Shown one piece after another: positions 54,198 to 62,680 of a stretch of 64,000 nucleotides of DNA. Numbering within the stretch: the first letter of the stretch is position 1; every line of letters starts with the position of its first letter. This DNA comes from Streptomyces rugosispiralis (GTDB lineage: Bacteria > Actinomycetota > Actinomycetes > Streptomycetales > Streptomycetaceae), in assembly GCF_024505145.1 (NCBI RefSeq), contig NZ_JANIAA010000002.1, forward strand, positions 310,001 to 374,000. Direction: 5' to 3'. The position numbers were made by a program, and so were the translations under genes. Below the pieces are notes generated by a model. That model was given only the letters and a program-made list of their open reading frames with translations. It made no database searches and had not been told where the DNA came from.

Positions 54198-54953
54198 TCA
54201 GCTCGCGGTGGCGACGGACGCCGCGTGTTCCTGGGCGTGCCGGTCCATCTCCGCCCGGAAGGCGGCCACCAGCTGTGGCTGGATCCTTCCGGCGTCACGG
54301 TCGCCTCCCTCGCAGACCGCGCCGCGCACCCCCACGATGTCGGTGCCGACGCGGGTCAGCGCGCCGAGGTCAGCGGCCTTGACGCTGCCCGCGAGGGCGG
54401 CGAGCAGACCGGCATCGTGGGCCTGCCGGACGAACTCCGCGCAGAGGTCGGGCGGAACGTGGTCGAACAGCCGTGTCCCGTCCTTGATCGCGGTGTCGAG
54501 CATGGCCGCGTCACAGCCGGAGCGCCGGGCGATGTCGGGCAGCGCGAGCGGGTTGACGCAGCCGATCCGGTGGGCGTCGGCGTAGCCGGAGGCGACGACG
54601 AACGCGTCCGGCTGATAGTCCTTCACCGCCCGGACGACCCCGCGCATGACATCGATGGCCTGTTCGGGCGTCGTGCACCCGTAGAGGCCGACCTTGATGT
54701 AGGTGGCTCCGGAGACCGCCGCGCCCAGGGCCGCCTGGGCCACCGTGCCGGGCTTGTAGGGGACGTCTCCCACGGTGGCGGAGACCGGCTTGTCCGCCGG
54801 GACCGCGTCGCGGATCTGCCGGATGACCCAGGGGAAGTTCGCGCCCAGCGAGCCCTCGTCGGGCTTCTTGACATCGACGATGTCGAGGTGTTCCGCCGCC
54901 TTCGCGCAGTCGAGGGCTTCCTCGGCGCTGTCCGGGGAGATGAGAAGCAACAA
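54198..54953 (-). CDS. mfnB: MfnB-like 4-(hydroxymethyl)-2-furancarboxaldehyde-phosphate synthase
   Basis: About 251 residues. The TTG at 54953 is favoured: AAGGA lies 7 bases upstream and the protein then begins [14 protein letters not shown] as in relatives. An in-frame ATG at 54974 would add 7 residues. [20 protein letters not shown] contains the Schiff-base Lys region, with KVGLYG and [13 protein letters not shown] later. MfnB condenses two glyceraldehyde 3-phosphates into a phosphorylated furfural used for methanofuran in methanogens. In Streptomyces, and heading an operon with ALDH, ADH and methyltransferase genes, it suggests a furan natural product or signal. Confidence 0.85.
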   Translation of the reverse strand: MLLLISPDSAEEALDCAKAAEHLDIVDVKKPDEGSLGANFPWVIRQIRDAVPADKPVSATVGDVPYKPGTVAQAALGAAVSGATYIKVGLYGCTTPEQAIDVMRGVVRAVKDYQPDAFVVASGYADAHRIGCVNPLALPDIARRSGCDAAMLDTAIKDGTRLFDHVPPDLCAEFVRQAHDAGLLAALAGSVKAADLGALTRVGTDIVGVRGAVCEGGDRDAGRIQPQLVAAFRAEMDRHAQEHAASVATAS

Positions 54954-55010
54954 CGTGGATTCCTTCCACCGCATGCCACCCGCTCAGGGGCGGGTATGCG
55001 GAGTCGTGTG

Positions 55011-55026
55011 GATCACGCGTGGTCCG
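55011..55026. promoter_or_regulatory. Palindrome upstream of the mfnB operon
   Basis: GGATCACGCGTGGTCC is palindromic at 14 of 16 positions, with CACGCGTG perfect. It lies in the gap between the LysR gene's end and mfnB, about 58 bp before the TTG start. A candidate operator. Confidence 0.4.
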
Positions 55027-55146
55027 CTCATCATTGCCGCGTCCCGTGGCCCATGGCAGGGCGCGCGGAGTCCGGAGGGGGCGTTGCCATGGCGTTTCGC
55101 GCCCCCAGTGCGCCGTCCACGCCGGTAGCCGACGCGGCGAGCGGGA

Positions 55147-56061
55147 CTATGCGCTCCGCGCCGATTGCCGAATGACCAGGTCGGTGAGCAGGGCCAGCGG
55201 AGGCCAGCCGTCGCGACCCCGGCGGGCGACGGCGAAGGCGCGCAGGACGACGTCCGGCGCGGTGAGCGGCACCAGGTGGACACCGGGTGACGTGGAGGTG
55301 CCCATCGGCAGCAGCCCTACGCCCACTCCCGCCGCGATCATGCCCTGTACGAGGTCGAGGTTGTCCGCCTGGTGAGTGAGGTGAGGGGTGAAACCGGCCA
55401 TGGAGGCGAGTGTCCGGATGACGGTCTCATCACCGGTGTTGCGCGAGTTGCCGATCCAATCCGCCGTGCGGAACCAGCGGAAGACCTCCGGGGCGCCCGA
55501 TGCCGGGGGACGGGCGGCGTGGTCGGGAATGCCCAGACCCCAGGGAGCGGTCCACAGTGGGGTGATCACGAACGCGGGGTCCGGCTCGGCCGGTGCCAGG
55601 TTGTAGTCGTAGGTGAGCGCGAGGTCGGCCTCGTCGTTCGCCAGCAGATGGAGGGCCTCGGTGGGTTCGTGCTCACGGACCAGGATGCTGAGCCGAGGAT
55701 GGCTTGTCGACAAACCGTTGATGATGGGCAGCAGTTGGGCTCGGATGGCCGTGGCGAAGCCTGCCACGCGCACCGTGCCGGTCGGCGGGGCGTCGGGGCT
55801 CAAGTCCCGCCGTGCGGCCTCGACCGCCGCAAGGATCGTCACGGCGTGTTCCGCCAGACGGCGGCCCGCCGGCGTGAGCCTGACCCTGCGCCCATGCGGC
55901 TCGATCAGTGCCGTGCCCATGTCCTGAGCCAAAGCGGCGATCTGTTGAGAGACCGTCGAGGTGGTGGCGCCGGTGGCCTCTGCCACCGCGCGCATCGAGC
56001 CTCGCCGGGCCAGCTCGGCCAGCATCTGCAGGCGGCGTGTTTCCATTCCTCCATTGTCCAT
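55147..56061 (-). CDS. LysR-family transcriptional regulator
   Basis: 304 residues from ATG 56061; ATG 56046 is also in frame but sits almost on top of a GGAGGA. METRRLQMLAELARRGSMRA, TTSTVSQQIAALAQDMG and an effector domain (VRVAGFATAIRAQLLPIING). Divergent from the EamA transporter at 56131 with a perfect palindrome between, so it probably regulates that exporter. It may also affect the mfnB operon immediately downstream on the same strand. Confidence 0.9.
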   Translation of the reverse strand: MDNGGMETRRLQMLAELARRGSMRAVAEATGATTSTVSQQIAALAQDMGTALIEPHGRRVRLTPAGRRLAEHAVTILAAVEAARRDLSPDAPPTGTVRVAGFATAIRAQLLPIINGLSTSHPRLSILVREHEPTEALHLLANDEADLALTYDYNLAPAEPDPAFVITPLWTAPWGLGIPDHAARPPASGAPEVFRWFRTADWIGNSRNTGDETVIRTLASMAGFTPHLTHQADNLDLVQGMIAAGVGVGLLPMGTSTSPGVHLVPLTAPDVVLRAFAVARRGRDGWPPLALLTDLVIRQSARSA

Positions 56062-56067
56062 GAATGT

Positions 56068-56082
56068 CGAACGAATCGTTCG
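56068..56082. promoter_or_regulatory. Perfect 15-bp palindrome between LysR and EamA genes
   Basis: CGAACGAATCGTTCG, 7-bp arms around a central A. It lies in the 69-bp divergent promoter. Confidence 0.7.
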
Positions 56083-56130
56083 GGATCGGCACGTGGACAT
56101 GAACGGTGTCGAGGATCTGTACTGGAGCCC

Positions 56131-57144
56131 ATGAACGCTCCCGTACCGCCTGACGCCCTTCCTTCCCCCCGCTCGCGCCATACCGGCGCCGGGGCCGGTC
56201 TGCTCATGGCCGCCACCGCGATGTGCACCGTGCAGCTCGGATCGGCCCTGACGGTTCCGCTGTTCGGACAGCTCGGCGCGCTGGGAACGGCAGGGCTGCG
56301 CCTGGGCTGGGCGGGGCTGATTCTGCTGATCGCCATCCGCCCCCGGCCGCGTGATTTCAGCCGCCGGGATCTTCTTGCCTGCATGGTGCTCGGTCTCGCG
56401 ACCGCCGGAATGATGGTCTTCTTCATGCAGGCGATCGCCCGTCTCCCGCTGGGGACCGCAAGCGCACTGGAATTCCTGGGACCGCTCACCGTCTCCCTCT
56501 TCGGGCCGAGGAAGGGACGCCTGATCTGGGCGGCCGCGGCGGCGACGGGCGTCGTGCTGCTGACCGAGCCCTGGCATGGCGGCGCCGACCTTCTGGGGGT
56601 AGGCAGCGCGCTGCTCGCCGCGGGGTGCTGGGCCTCGTACATTCTGCTGACCCAACGGGTCGGCGATCGCGTCACCGGCCTGAAAGGACTGGCTGTCTCC
56701 ATGCCGGTCGCCGCGGTGCTGGGGCTGGCCATCGCCACCCCGGATCTCGCCGGACGCCTCACATGGTCACCGCTGTGGACCATGCTGGCTCTGGCGGTGC
56801 TCAGTCCCGTCATCCCCTTCGCACTCGAGTTTCTCGCCCTGCGCCGCCTGACCACGTCCGCGTTCGGCACGCTGATGAGCCTCGAGCCCGCCATCGCCCT
56901 CATGGTCGGTCTGCTCGTTCTCGGCCAGCGCCCCGGGGCGGCCGCGACGCTTGGCCTGGTACTCGTGGTCGTGGCCAGCGTCGGCGCCACCCGCGCCGGT
57001 GCCCGTCCCGCGGCATCCTCCAAAGAGGCGCCGGCTTCCTGGTATGAGCCCGGCCCGGAGCCCGTACGACGTGATCAGGACCGGGCTGCCGCCTGCCAGG
57101 GCAGCCGGCCCCTGCGATCCATATCGCCGAACATGACAAGCTGA
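56131..57144 (+). CDS. EamA/DMT-family transporter (RhtA-like)
   Basis: 337 residues, GGAG before ATG 56131. Ten membrane helices in two EamA halves: GTAGLRLGWAGLILLIAIRP, RLPLGTASALEFLGPLTV and VLSPVIPFALEFLALRRLTTS, then FGTLMSLEPAIALMVGLLVL. This group exports amino acids such as threonine/homoserine and other small metabolites. The last 40 residues are a hydrophilic tail not usual for the family. Regulated by the divergent LysR. Confidence 0.9.
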   Translation: MNAPVPPDALPSPRSRHTGAGAGLLMAATAMCTVQLGSALTVPLFGQLGALGTAGLRLGWAGLILLIAIRPRPRDFSRRDLLACMVLGLATAGMMVFFMQAIARLPLGTASALEFLGPLTVSLFGPRKGRLIWAAAAATGVVLLTEPWHGGADLLGVGSALLAAGCWASYILLTQRVGDRVTGLKGLAVSMPVAAVLGLAIATPDLAGRLTWSPLWTMLALAVLSPVIPFALEFLALRRLTTSAFGTLMSLEPAIALMVGLLVLGQRPGAAATLGLVLVVVASVGATRAGARPAASSKEAPASWYEPGPEPVRRDQDRAAACQGSRPLRSISPNMTS

Positions 57145-57224
57145 TGGGGCGCGACCGGCCGATTGCGGCCTTGTTGTCGCCGGGGCAGCGCGCTGAAGAT
57201 CTCCCGCTTCGCTTGGAGGGGACC

Positions 57225-57698
57225 ATGTCCACATCCACCGGCATGCCCGCCGATCCGACGTTGAGCCACCGAGCCATCGAGAACTTGATCGCGCGGTACG
57301 CCGAACTCGTGGACGACGGGGATTTCGCGGGACTCGGCACGCTTCTCGCCGAAGCCACCTTCACGGGCAGTGGCGAGCCGGTCAGCGGGCGGGAGGCGAT
57401 CGAGAAGATGTTCAAGGACACTTTGATCGTCTACGCCGACGGCACGCCGCGAACCCACCATGTCACCACCAACGTCGCCATCGAGGTCGATGAACAGGCG
57501 GGCACGGCGGTCTCGCGTTCGTACGTCACCGTGTTCCAGGCACTGCCCGACCTGCCGCTGCAACCCATCGCCGCCGGTCGGTACCACGACCGCTTCGAGC
57601 GCCGTGATGGGTGGTGGCGCTTCGTGGAGCGGCGGGTCCGCATCAACCTGATCGGCGATGTGAGTCGCCATGCGCACCAGGCCGCCGCCCGGCGGTAG
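57225..57698 (+). CDS. SnoaL-like nuclear-transport-factor-2 fold protein
   Basis: 157 residues, GGAGGGG before ATG 57225. LSHRAIENLIARYAELVDDGDF is the opening helix pair. FTGSGEPVSGREAIEKMF, THHVTTNVAIEVDE and GRYHDRFERRDGWWRFVERRV complete a SnoaL_4-type pocket like those of ring-hydroxylating dioxygenase beta subunits and small isomerases. Substrate unknown. It follows the EamA gene by 80 bp and may be co-transcribed. Confidence 0.85.
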   Translation: MSTSTGMPADPTLSHRAIENLIARYAELVDDGDFAGLGTLLAEATFTGSGEPVSGREAIEKMFKDTLIVYADGTPRTHHVTTNVAIEVDEQAGTAVSRSYVTVFQALPDLPLQPIAAGRYHDRFERRDGWWRFVERRVRINLIGDVSRHAHQAAARR

Positions 57699-57776
57699 CC
57701 GTCCCCGGGACGCCCCGCCTGCCCCGGCACGGCCTCGCCGGCTGACGCGGGTCGGACAGGCGGGGCCTCCTGGGCC

Positions 57777-58817
57777 TCAGATCATGAGCAGCAGCCGCGT
57801 GTGCGGTACCAGCTTCCGGTTCACGCTGGTGCTCTGCACGAATATCGTGAAGTCGTCGTTGCGGTCCGGATGGACACGAACTTCCGTGTCCGGCAGACCG
57901 AGCAGGGATCGCGCCTCCGGTCCCGTGTACACCCGGTCCGTCTTCTTCTCCAGCACCGCAATCTGCTTCCGCGCCTGGATTTTCTCCGACTTGCTCAATT
58001 GATAGAAGGCACAGCCGGTACGGAAGGTGTGCCCGCATTCGACGACCCATTCCCGGATCGCCGCTTCGCGAGCCACCGGAATCAGCTGGTATTCCGACGG
58101 GTCCACCGGAGTGAGGCCGGCTGCCTCGATGGTGTCCTTATTCACCGCCTCCGCACCCGTGGAGAACACCGCCCGCGATCCCCGGATGCCCTGGGCCCGG
58201 CCCACCATAAAGTTCTCGGTGGCCTGCTGGATAACCTGCCCCGCCTCCTCCAGGCCCTGTGTGCTCGTGGCGTCCCAGATCGCGATGTTGTCCTTCGGGA
58301 AACCGCACTGCATGGCCTCGCGCTTGCCCATCTGGTCCGGCACAAGGACGGCCAGAGTCCAGTTGTCCTCCTGCGTCGCCATCATCTTGGCCACGGCCTG
58401 CACCAGTTCACGCGGATTCTTGGCGAGGGCGTCCGGGCAGCGATGACTCGCGTTCTCCTGGCCGTCGGTCAGTACGAACGTCAGGAAGCTGTGGTCGCCG
58501 TACAGTTGAGCGGTCTGCGCAAGCTCCCGCTGCGACTTCAGTGTGGCCGCAAGCAGAGCCGTCATTCCACCGACCCGGTAGAGCTGCTTCAGGGACGGCA
58601 TCCGCAGCACGTCCTTGTCGTAGATGACGCACTGCACCTTGTCCGCGAAGACGTACACCGTGACGCGGGTTTCCTGGTCCAGTTCCTTCGATCGGCGGGC
58701 CAGATACGCAATCTGCTGGTCGGCGACTTCGACGACCTTGCCGCTCAAGTGCGACATGGACGAACTGGCGTCCAGTACGAGAGCAACGTGATTGATGTAG
58801 TTCTGGTTTCCGGCCAT
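57777..58817 (-). CDS. von Willebrand factor A domain protein
   Basis: 346 residues. VALVLDASSSMSHL is the MIDAS DxSxS metal site, and FVLTDGQENASH carries the later Asp. The vWA fold covers about residues 8-215. A separate C-terminal domain follows with CGHTFRTGCAFYQLSKSEKI, KKTDRVYTGPEARSLLGLPD and an ending strand. No membrane segment, so it is cytoplasmic. GC content and Lys/Asn use are unlike the neighbours, hinting at phage or plasmid origin. Partner and function unknown. Confidence 0.8.
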   Translation of the reverse strand: MAGNQNYINHVALVLDASSSMSHLSGKVVEVADQQIAYLARRSKELDQETRVTVYVFADKVQCVIYDKDVLRMPSLKQLYRVGGMTALLAATLKSQRELAQTAQLYGDHSFLTFVLTDGQENASHRCPDALAKNPRELVQAVAKMMATQEDNWTLAVLVPDQMGKREAMQCGFPKDNIAIWDATSTQGLEEAGQVIQQATENFMVGRAQGIRGSRAVFSTGAEAVNKDTIEAAGLTPVDPSEYQLIPVAREAAIREWVVECGHTFRTGCAFYQLSKSEKIQARKQIAVLEKKTDRVYTGPEARSLLGLPDTEVRVHPDRNDDFTIFVQSTSVNRKLVPHTRLLLMI

Positions 58818-58934
58818 GACCGCTCCCCCTTTTCCCTGTCGATGCTCCTACCTTCTCACCCACCACTGACAATCGATCTCGGACTCCGGGCCGGATGCGG
58901 AGCCCACTCCACCACTCCAACCGAAACGGCGAGG

Positions 58935-59561
58935 TCAGCGGACGGCCGCTCGCAACGCCGCCTCGATCGCGTTGGTCAGCGTTTCCAGATACTCGTCGTC
59001 GCTGCGGCCCTGTATGACCAGCACGCGGAATGCGAGCGGGGCGATGAGCAGGTCGGTGCCGAGGTCCAGATCCAGCCCGGGGGGAAGTTCGCCGCGGTCG
59101 ATCGCGCCCCGCAGTATCGCGTGCGCCGCCGCCCGCCGCGGTGCGGTCACTCCGGTGTAGAGCCCCTCCGCCAGAGCGCCGTCGTGACTGGCCTCGGCGA
59201 GCAGTCCGGCCGCGATCCGGGCGAGCAGCGGATTGGCCAGTTGGCCGCGGAAGGTGATGAGCAGCTCGCGCAGGTCGGTGTGCAGGGCGCCGGTGGCCGG
59301 CGTGGGCGGGAGCGTGTCGGCGACCTTGCCGCGGATCAGCTCGGTGACCATCGCCTGCTTCGAGGACCAGCGCCGGTAGAGCGCGGCCTTGCCCACACCG
59401 GCGCGCCGGGCCACCGACTCCATCGACATCCGCGTGTACCCGGCCCCGGCGAGTTCGGCGAACGCCGCCTCGGTGATCGCCTCGGTCACCCGCTGTCGCA
59501 GGACCGCCCCACCGGTCGCCGGCCGGTCCTTCTTCTGCTCCGCTGCCATGCTCCCGAGCAT
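58935..59561 (-). CDS. TetR-family regulator
   Basis: 208 residues (ATG 59561; ATG 59549 also possible). RVTEAITEAAFAELAGAGYT, SMESVARRAGVGKAALYRRW is the helix-turn-helix. The C-terminal half matches the TetR_C group with LLARIAAGLLAEAS. The start lies 8 bp from an operator-like palindrome; a second sits before the divergent hydrolase gene. Likely autorepressor and repressor of the hydrolase. Confidence 0.92.
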   Translation of the reverse strand: MLGSMAAEQKKDRPATGGAVLRQRVTEAITEAAFAELAGAGYTRMSMESVARRAGVGKAALYRRWSSKQAMVTELIRGKVADTLPPTPATGALHTDLRELLITFRGQLANPLLARIAAGLLAEASHDGALAEGLYTGVTAPRRAAAHAILRGAIDRGELPPGLDLDLGTDLLIAPLAFRVLVIQGRSDDEYLETLTNAIEAALRAAVR

Positions 59562-59568
59562 AGCGAAC

Positions 59569-59624
59569 GGAACGGTAGCGTTCCATATGTGTTAGCTTTG
59601 AGTGAAACGGAACGCTGCCGTTCC
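59569..59624. promoter_or_regulatory. Twin 16-bp TetR operators
   Basis: GGAACGGTAGCGTTCC (59569-59584) and GGAACGCTGCCGTTCC (59609-59624) share GGAACG-N4-CGTTCC, 40 bp centre to centre. They fill the 89-bp promoter between the TetR gene and the hydrolase gene. Confidence 0.88.
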
Positions 59625-59650
59625 GTTCCATTCATCGAAGGGAGCTGATC

Positions 59651-60820
59651 ATGAAATTTCTCTACGACGATGAGTCCTTCTCCTTCGAGGCGCTGCGCGC
59701 CGCGGGCTACGCCGCCTATGGCGGCGCCGACCTCGGCGAGGTCCTGGTCACCTGCCGGCAGATCCCGGAGGGGGACGAGGAGGCCTGGTCGGCCCAGTGG
59801 GCCGCGACGGCGGCGCGCATCGAGCGCATCGGCCGGGACGCGCTGGCCGCCGGTCACCGGGTCAGCGCCCGGGAGGCGCTGCTGCGCGCGTCCAACTACT
59901 ACCGGACCGCCGACTTCTACCGCCGCGAGAATCCCGCCGCCGACGCCGAGTCGGCGCGGCTCGCCAAGGCCTCCCAGCAGACCTTCGCGGACGCGGCCCC
60001 CCTGCTCGACACTCCGGCCCGCGCCCTGCGCATCCCGTACCAGGACACCACGCTCCCCGGCTATCTGTTCCTCGCCGACGATTCGGGCACCCCGCGCCCG
60101 ACCGTGCTCTTCCACGGCGGGTACGACTCCACTCTCGAAGAGGACTACCTGGCGCTGGCCGCGGGCGCGCTGCGGCGCGGCTACAACGTCATCGCGTTCG
60201 ACGGCCCCGGCCAGGGCAGCACCCTCCGCGAGCAGGGCCTGCACTTCCGGCCCGACTGGGAGGCCGTGGTCACCCCCGTCGTCGACTTCGCGCTCACCGT
60301 GCCCGAGGTGGACGCCGGGCGACTCGTGCTGATCGGCATGAGCCTCGGCGGCTTCCTCGCCGCGAGGGCGGCCGCCTTCGAGCACCGCCTCGCCGCATGC
60401 GTGCTCTACGACGGCGTCTACGACTTCCACGCGGTCGTCGCCGCAACCGCCGCCCGTGCCGCTTCGACGCCCGGCGGCATGGAGGCGTTGATGGCACAGA
60501 ACACCATGGTGCGATGGGTGGTGCGCAACGGCCGGTGGACCTTCGGCGTGTCCGACATCGACGAACTGGTCAGGGTGGCCGAGGCGTACACCATGGCGGG
60601 GATCGCCGATCGCATCACCTGCCCCACACTCGTACTCGAAGCCGAGAACGACCAGTTCTTCAAGGGGCAGCCGCAGCGCCTGCTCGACGAGCTGACCTGC
60701 CCGAAGGAGCTGATCTCCTTCCGCGAGGACGAAGGCGCGGGCGAGCACTGCCACGAGGGCGCGCTCTCCCTGTTCCACCAGCGCACCTTCGACTGGCTCG
60801 ACACCCTGCTCGCCGGCTGA
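59651..60820 (+). CDS. Alpha/beta hydrolase with N-terminal helical cap
   Basis: 389 residues, GGGAGC before ATG 59651. Residues 1-125 are helical (SNYYRTADFYRRENPA). The alpha/beta core starts near PTVLFHGGYDSTLEED (oxyanion loop). The nucleophile elbow is IGMSLGGFLA (Ser), EAENDQFFKG gives the acid Asp, and EGAGEHCHEGAL the His. The plan matches the dienelactone/2,6-dihydropseudooxynicotine-hydrolase-like group. Repressed by the divergent TetR protein, hence induced by its substrate or a relative. Confidence 0.88.
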   Translation: MKFLYDDESFSFEALRAAGYAAYGGADLGEVLVTCRQIPEGDEEAWSAQWAATAARIERIGRDALAAGHRVSAREALLRASNYYRTADFYRRENPAADAESARLAKASQQTFADAAPLLDTPARALRIPYQDTTLPGYLFLADDSGTPRPTVLFHGGYDSTLEEDYLALAAGALRRGYNVIAFDGPGQGSTLREQGLHFRPDWEAVVTPVVDFALTVPEVDAGRLVLIGMSLGGFLAARAAAFEHRLAACVLYDGVYDFHAVVAATAARAASTPGGMEALMAQNTMVRWVVRNGRWTFGVSDIDELVRVAEAYTMAGIADRITCPTLVLEAENDQFFKGQPQRLLDELTCPKELISFREDEGAGEHCHEGALSLFHQRTFDWLDTLLAG

Positions 60821-60882
60821 CCTCGCGGGCCGGCCCGCAGGTCCTGTCGCGCCGGCTCGGGGCAGAGGCGCTGGGGTGCCGG

Positions 60883-61542
60883 TCAGCCGCGCCGGTCGCC
60901 GTCGTCCAGATAGTGCAGCACCGCGAGCACACGGCGGTTGGCGCTGTCGGTCGGCGGCAGCCCGAGCTTGCTGAAGATGCGGTTGATGTACTTGCAGACC
61001 GCGCGTTCGGTGATGGACAGCTCCGTGCCGATCGCGGAGTTGGACAGCCCGCGGGCCATCAGTTTGAGCACTTCCCGCTCGCGCGGGGTCAGTTCGGCCA
61101 GGGTGTCGGCCCTCGCCAGCCGGTTGACCAGCCGGCCGATCACCTTGGGGTCGAGGACGGTGCCACCGGCGGCGACGGTCTCCAACGCGGCGAGGAACTC
61201 GGTCACCTCGCTGACGCGGTCCTTCAGCAGATAGCCGACTCCGCCGTCGGAATCGGCCAGCAGTTCCCGGACGTAGGTCTGCTCGATGTACTGGGACAGG
61301 ATGAGGATCGGGGTGCCGGGTTGGCGCCGACGGGCCTCGATGGCGACGCGGAGGCCCTCGTCCCGATAGGTCGGGGGCAGCCTGATGTCGACGACGGCCA
61401 CGTCGGGACGTTCCCGGTCGAGCGCATCGAGGAGCGCGTCGGGGTGGTCGACGGCGGCCACCACCGTGCAGCCGAGTTCGGCCAGCAGGCGTTTCAGCCC
61501 CTCGCGCAACAGCAGCAGGTCCTCGGCGATCACGACACGCAT
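60883..61542 (-). CDS. LuxR/NarL-type response regulator
   Basis: 219 residues. VVIAEDLLLLREGLKRLL, phospho-Asp in VAVVDIRLPPTY, LILSQYI and LLKDRV make the receiver. ELTPREREVLKLMARGLSNS and CKYINRIFSKLGL form the DNA-binding end. Downstream of, and overlapping by 13 bases, the kinase gene. Confidence 0.92.
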   Translation of the reverse strand: MRVVIAEDLLLLREGLKRLLAELGCTVVAAVDHPDALLDALDRERPDVAVVDIRLPPTYRDEGLRVAIEARRRQPGTPILILSQYIEQTYVRELLADSDGGVGYLLKDRVSEVTEFLAALETVAAGGTVLDPKVIGRLVNRLARADTLAELTPREREVLKLMARGLSNSAIGTELSITERAVCKYINRIFSKLGLPPTDSANRRVLAVLHYLDDGDRRG

Positions 61543-62657
61543 GGCAGCTCCGCGCGCAGGGCGGTGGGCCCACCGACCGGGCTGATGAGCGACAGGCCGC
61601 CGTCGAACGCGGCGACGCGGCGCCGCAGCCCGGCGATTCCCGTGCCCCGCAACTCATCGGCCCCGCCCCGGCCGTCGTCCAGAACCTCGACCCGCACGCG
61701 CGCCCGGTCACTTCGCACCGTGATCTCGACCCGGTTCGCGCCACTGTGCCTGGTCACGTTGGTCAGGGCCTCGGCGACGACGAAGTACACCGTGGACTCC
61801 AGCGCCACCGGCAGTCTCCCGGGGACGTCGACCGTGACCGCGATGCCCGCCAGCGCCGCCCCGGCGCGTTCGGCCAGCGACTCGATGCCCCCGGCCAGCC
61901 CCCGGTCCGTCAGGATCGGGGGGTAGACACCGTGTACGACGTCTCTCAGCTCCTGCAACGCCTCTCCGATCTCGGCGCGGGCCTCCCGCAACAGCTCCCT
62001 GCTGTCGGGGAGTTCGCGCAGCCGCATGTCCAGCAGGCCGAGCAGCATGCCGGTCGACACCAGCCGCGCCTGTGCGCCGTCGTGGAGATCGCGTTCGATC
62101 CGGCGCAGCTCGGCGGCCTGTACCTCCAGCACGCCGGTCCGTGACGCGGTCAGGGTGGCGATCCGGCGGGTCAGGCGGCTCCGGTCCGGCCCCTCCAGCA
62201 GCGTCCGGCCGACGCGTGCGTGCCACCGCGGCAGTCCGTGCGAGCACGCGGCGGCGAGCAGGAGCAGGATCAGCCCGTACAGCGCCGCGATGACCGAACT
62301 GGTGGTGTCCCTGACCGGAATGAAGATCACGGCCGGGGGTCCCAGCCGCCACCACAGCGGTGTGCTGACCGAGAACAGCGCGATCGCCCACATCACCACG
62401 CTCAGCCCCAGCACCGCCGGACCGAGCACGGCCTGGAAGACCAGCCAGAGGACCTCCCGGGCCGGAGTGGCGCGCTCGGCTGGAAGGGGGCCGAGCACCA
62501 TGGTGTCCACTCGGCTCTGACGTTCGACGAGGCGCCCGACGGCAGGCATCCGGGGGCGGTGCCGGATCGCCGACACCGGCCAGTTCAGCAACAGGGCGAG
62601 CGCCCGCAAACCGGTCAGCGCGTTGGCGACCATGATCCTCAGATCCTGGCTGATCAA
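61530..62657 (-). CDS. Sensor histidine kinase (LuxR-system type)
   Basis: 375 residues from the TTG at 62657, which has GGGGGGAG 8 bases upstream; ATG 62633 is the alternative. Four membrane helices in the first 150 residues, with a PSPW-type sensor region (VVMWAIALFSVSTPLWWRLG). HisKA_3: AAELRRIERDLHDGAQARLV (His in DLHD). HATPase: FVVAEALTNVTRHSG and LDDGRGG. Cognate to the next gene's response regulator. Confidence 0.9.
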   Translation of the reverse strand: MISQDLRIMVANALTGLRALALLLNWPVSAIRHRPRMPAVGRLVERQSRVDTMVLGPLPAERATPAREVLWLVFQAVLGPAVLGLSVVMWAIALFSVSTPLWWRLGPPAVIFIPVRDTTSSVIAALYGLILLLLAAACSHGLPRWHARVGRTLLEGPDRSRLTRRIATLTASRTGVLEVQAAELRRIERDLHDGAQARLVSTGMLLGLLDMRLRELPDSRELLREARAEIGEALQELRDVVHGVYPPILTDRGLAGGIESLAERAGAALAGIAVTVDVPGRLPVALESTVYFVVAEALTNVTRHSGANRVEITVRSDRARVRVEVLDDGRGGADELRGTGIAGLRRRVAAFDGGLSLISPVGGPTALRAELPCVS

Positions 62658-62680
62658 CGGAGTGGCTCCCCCCTGATGAG

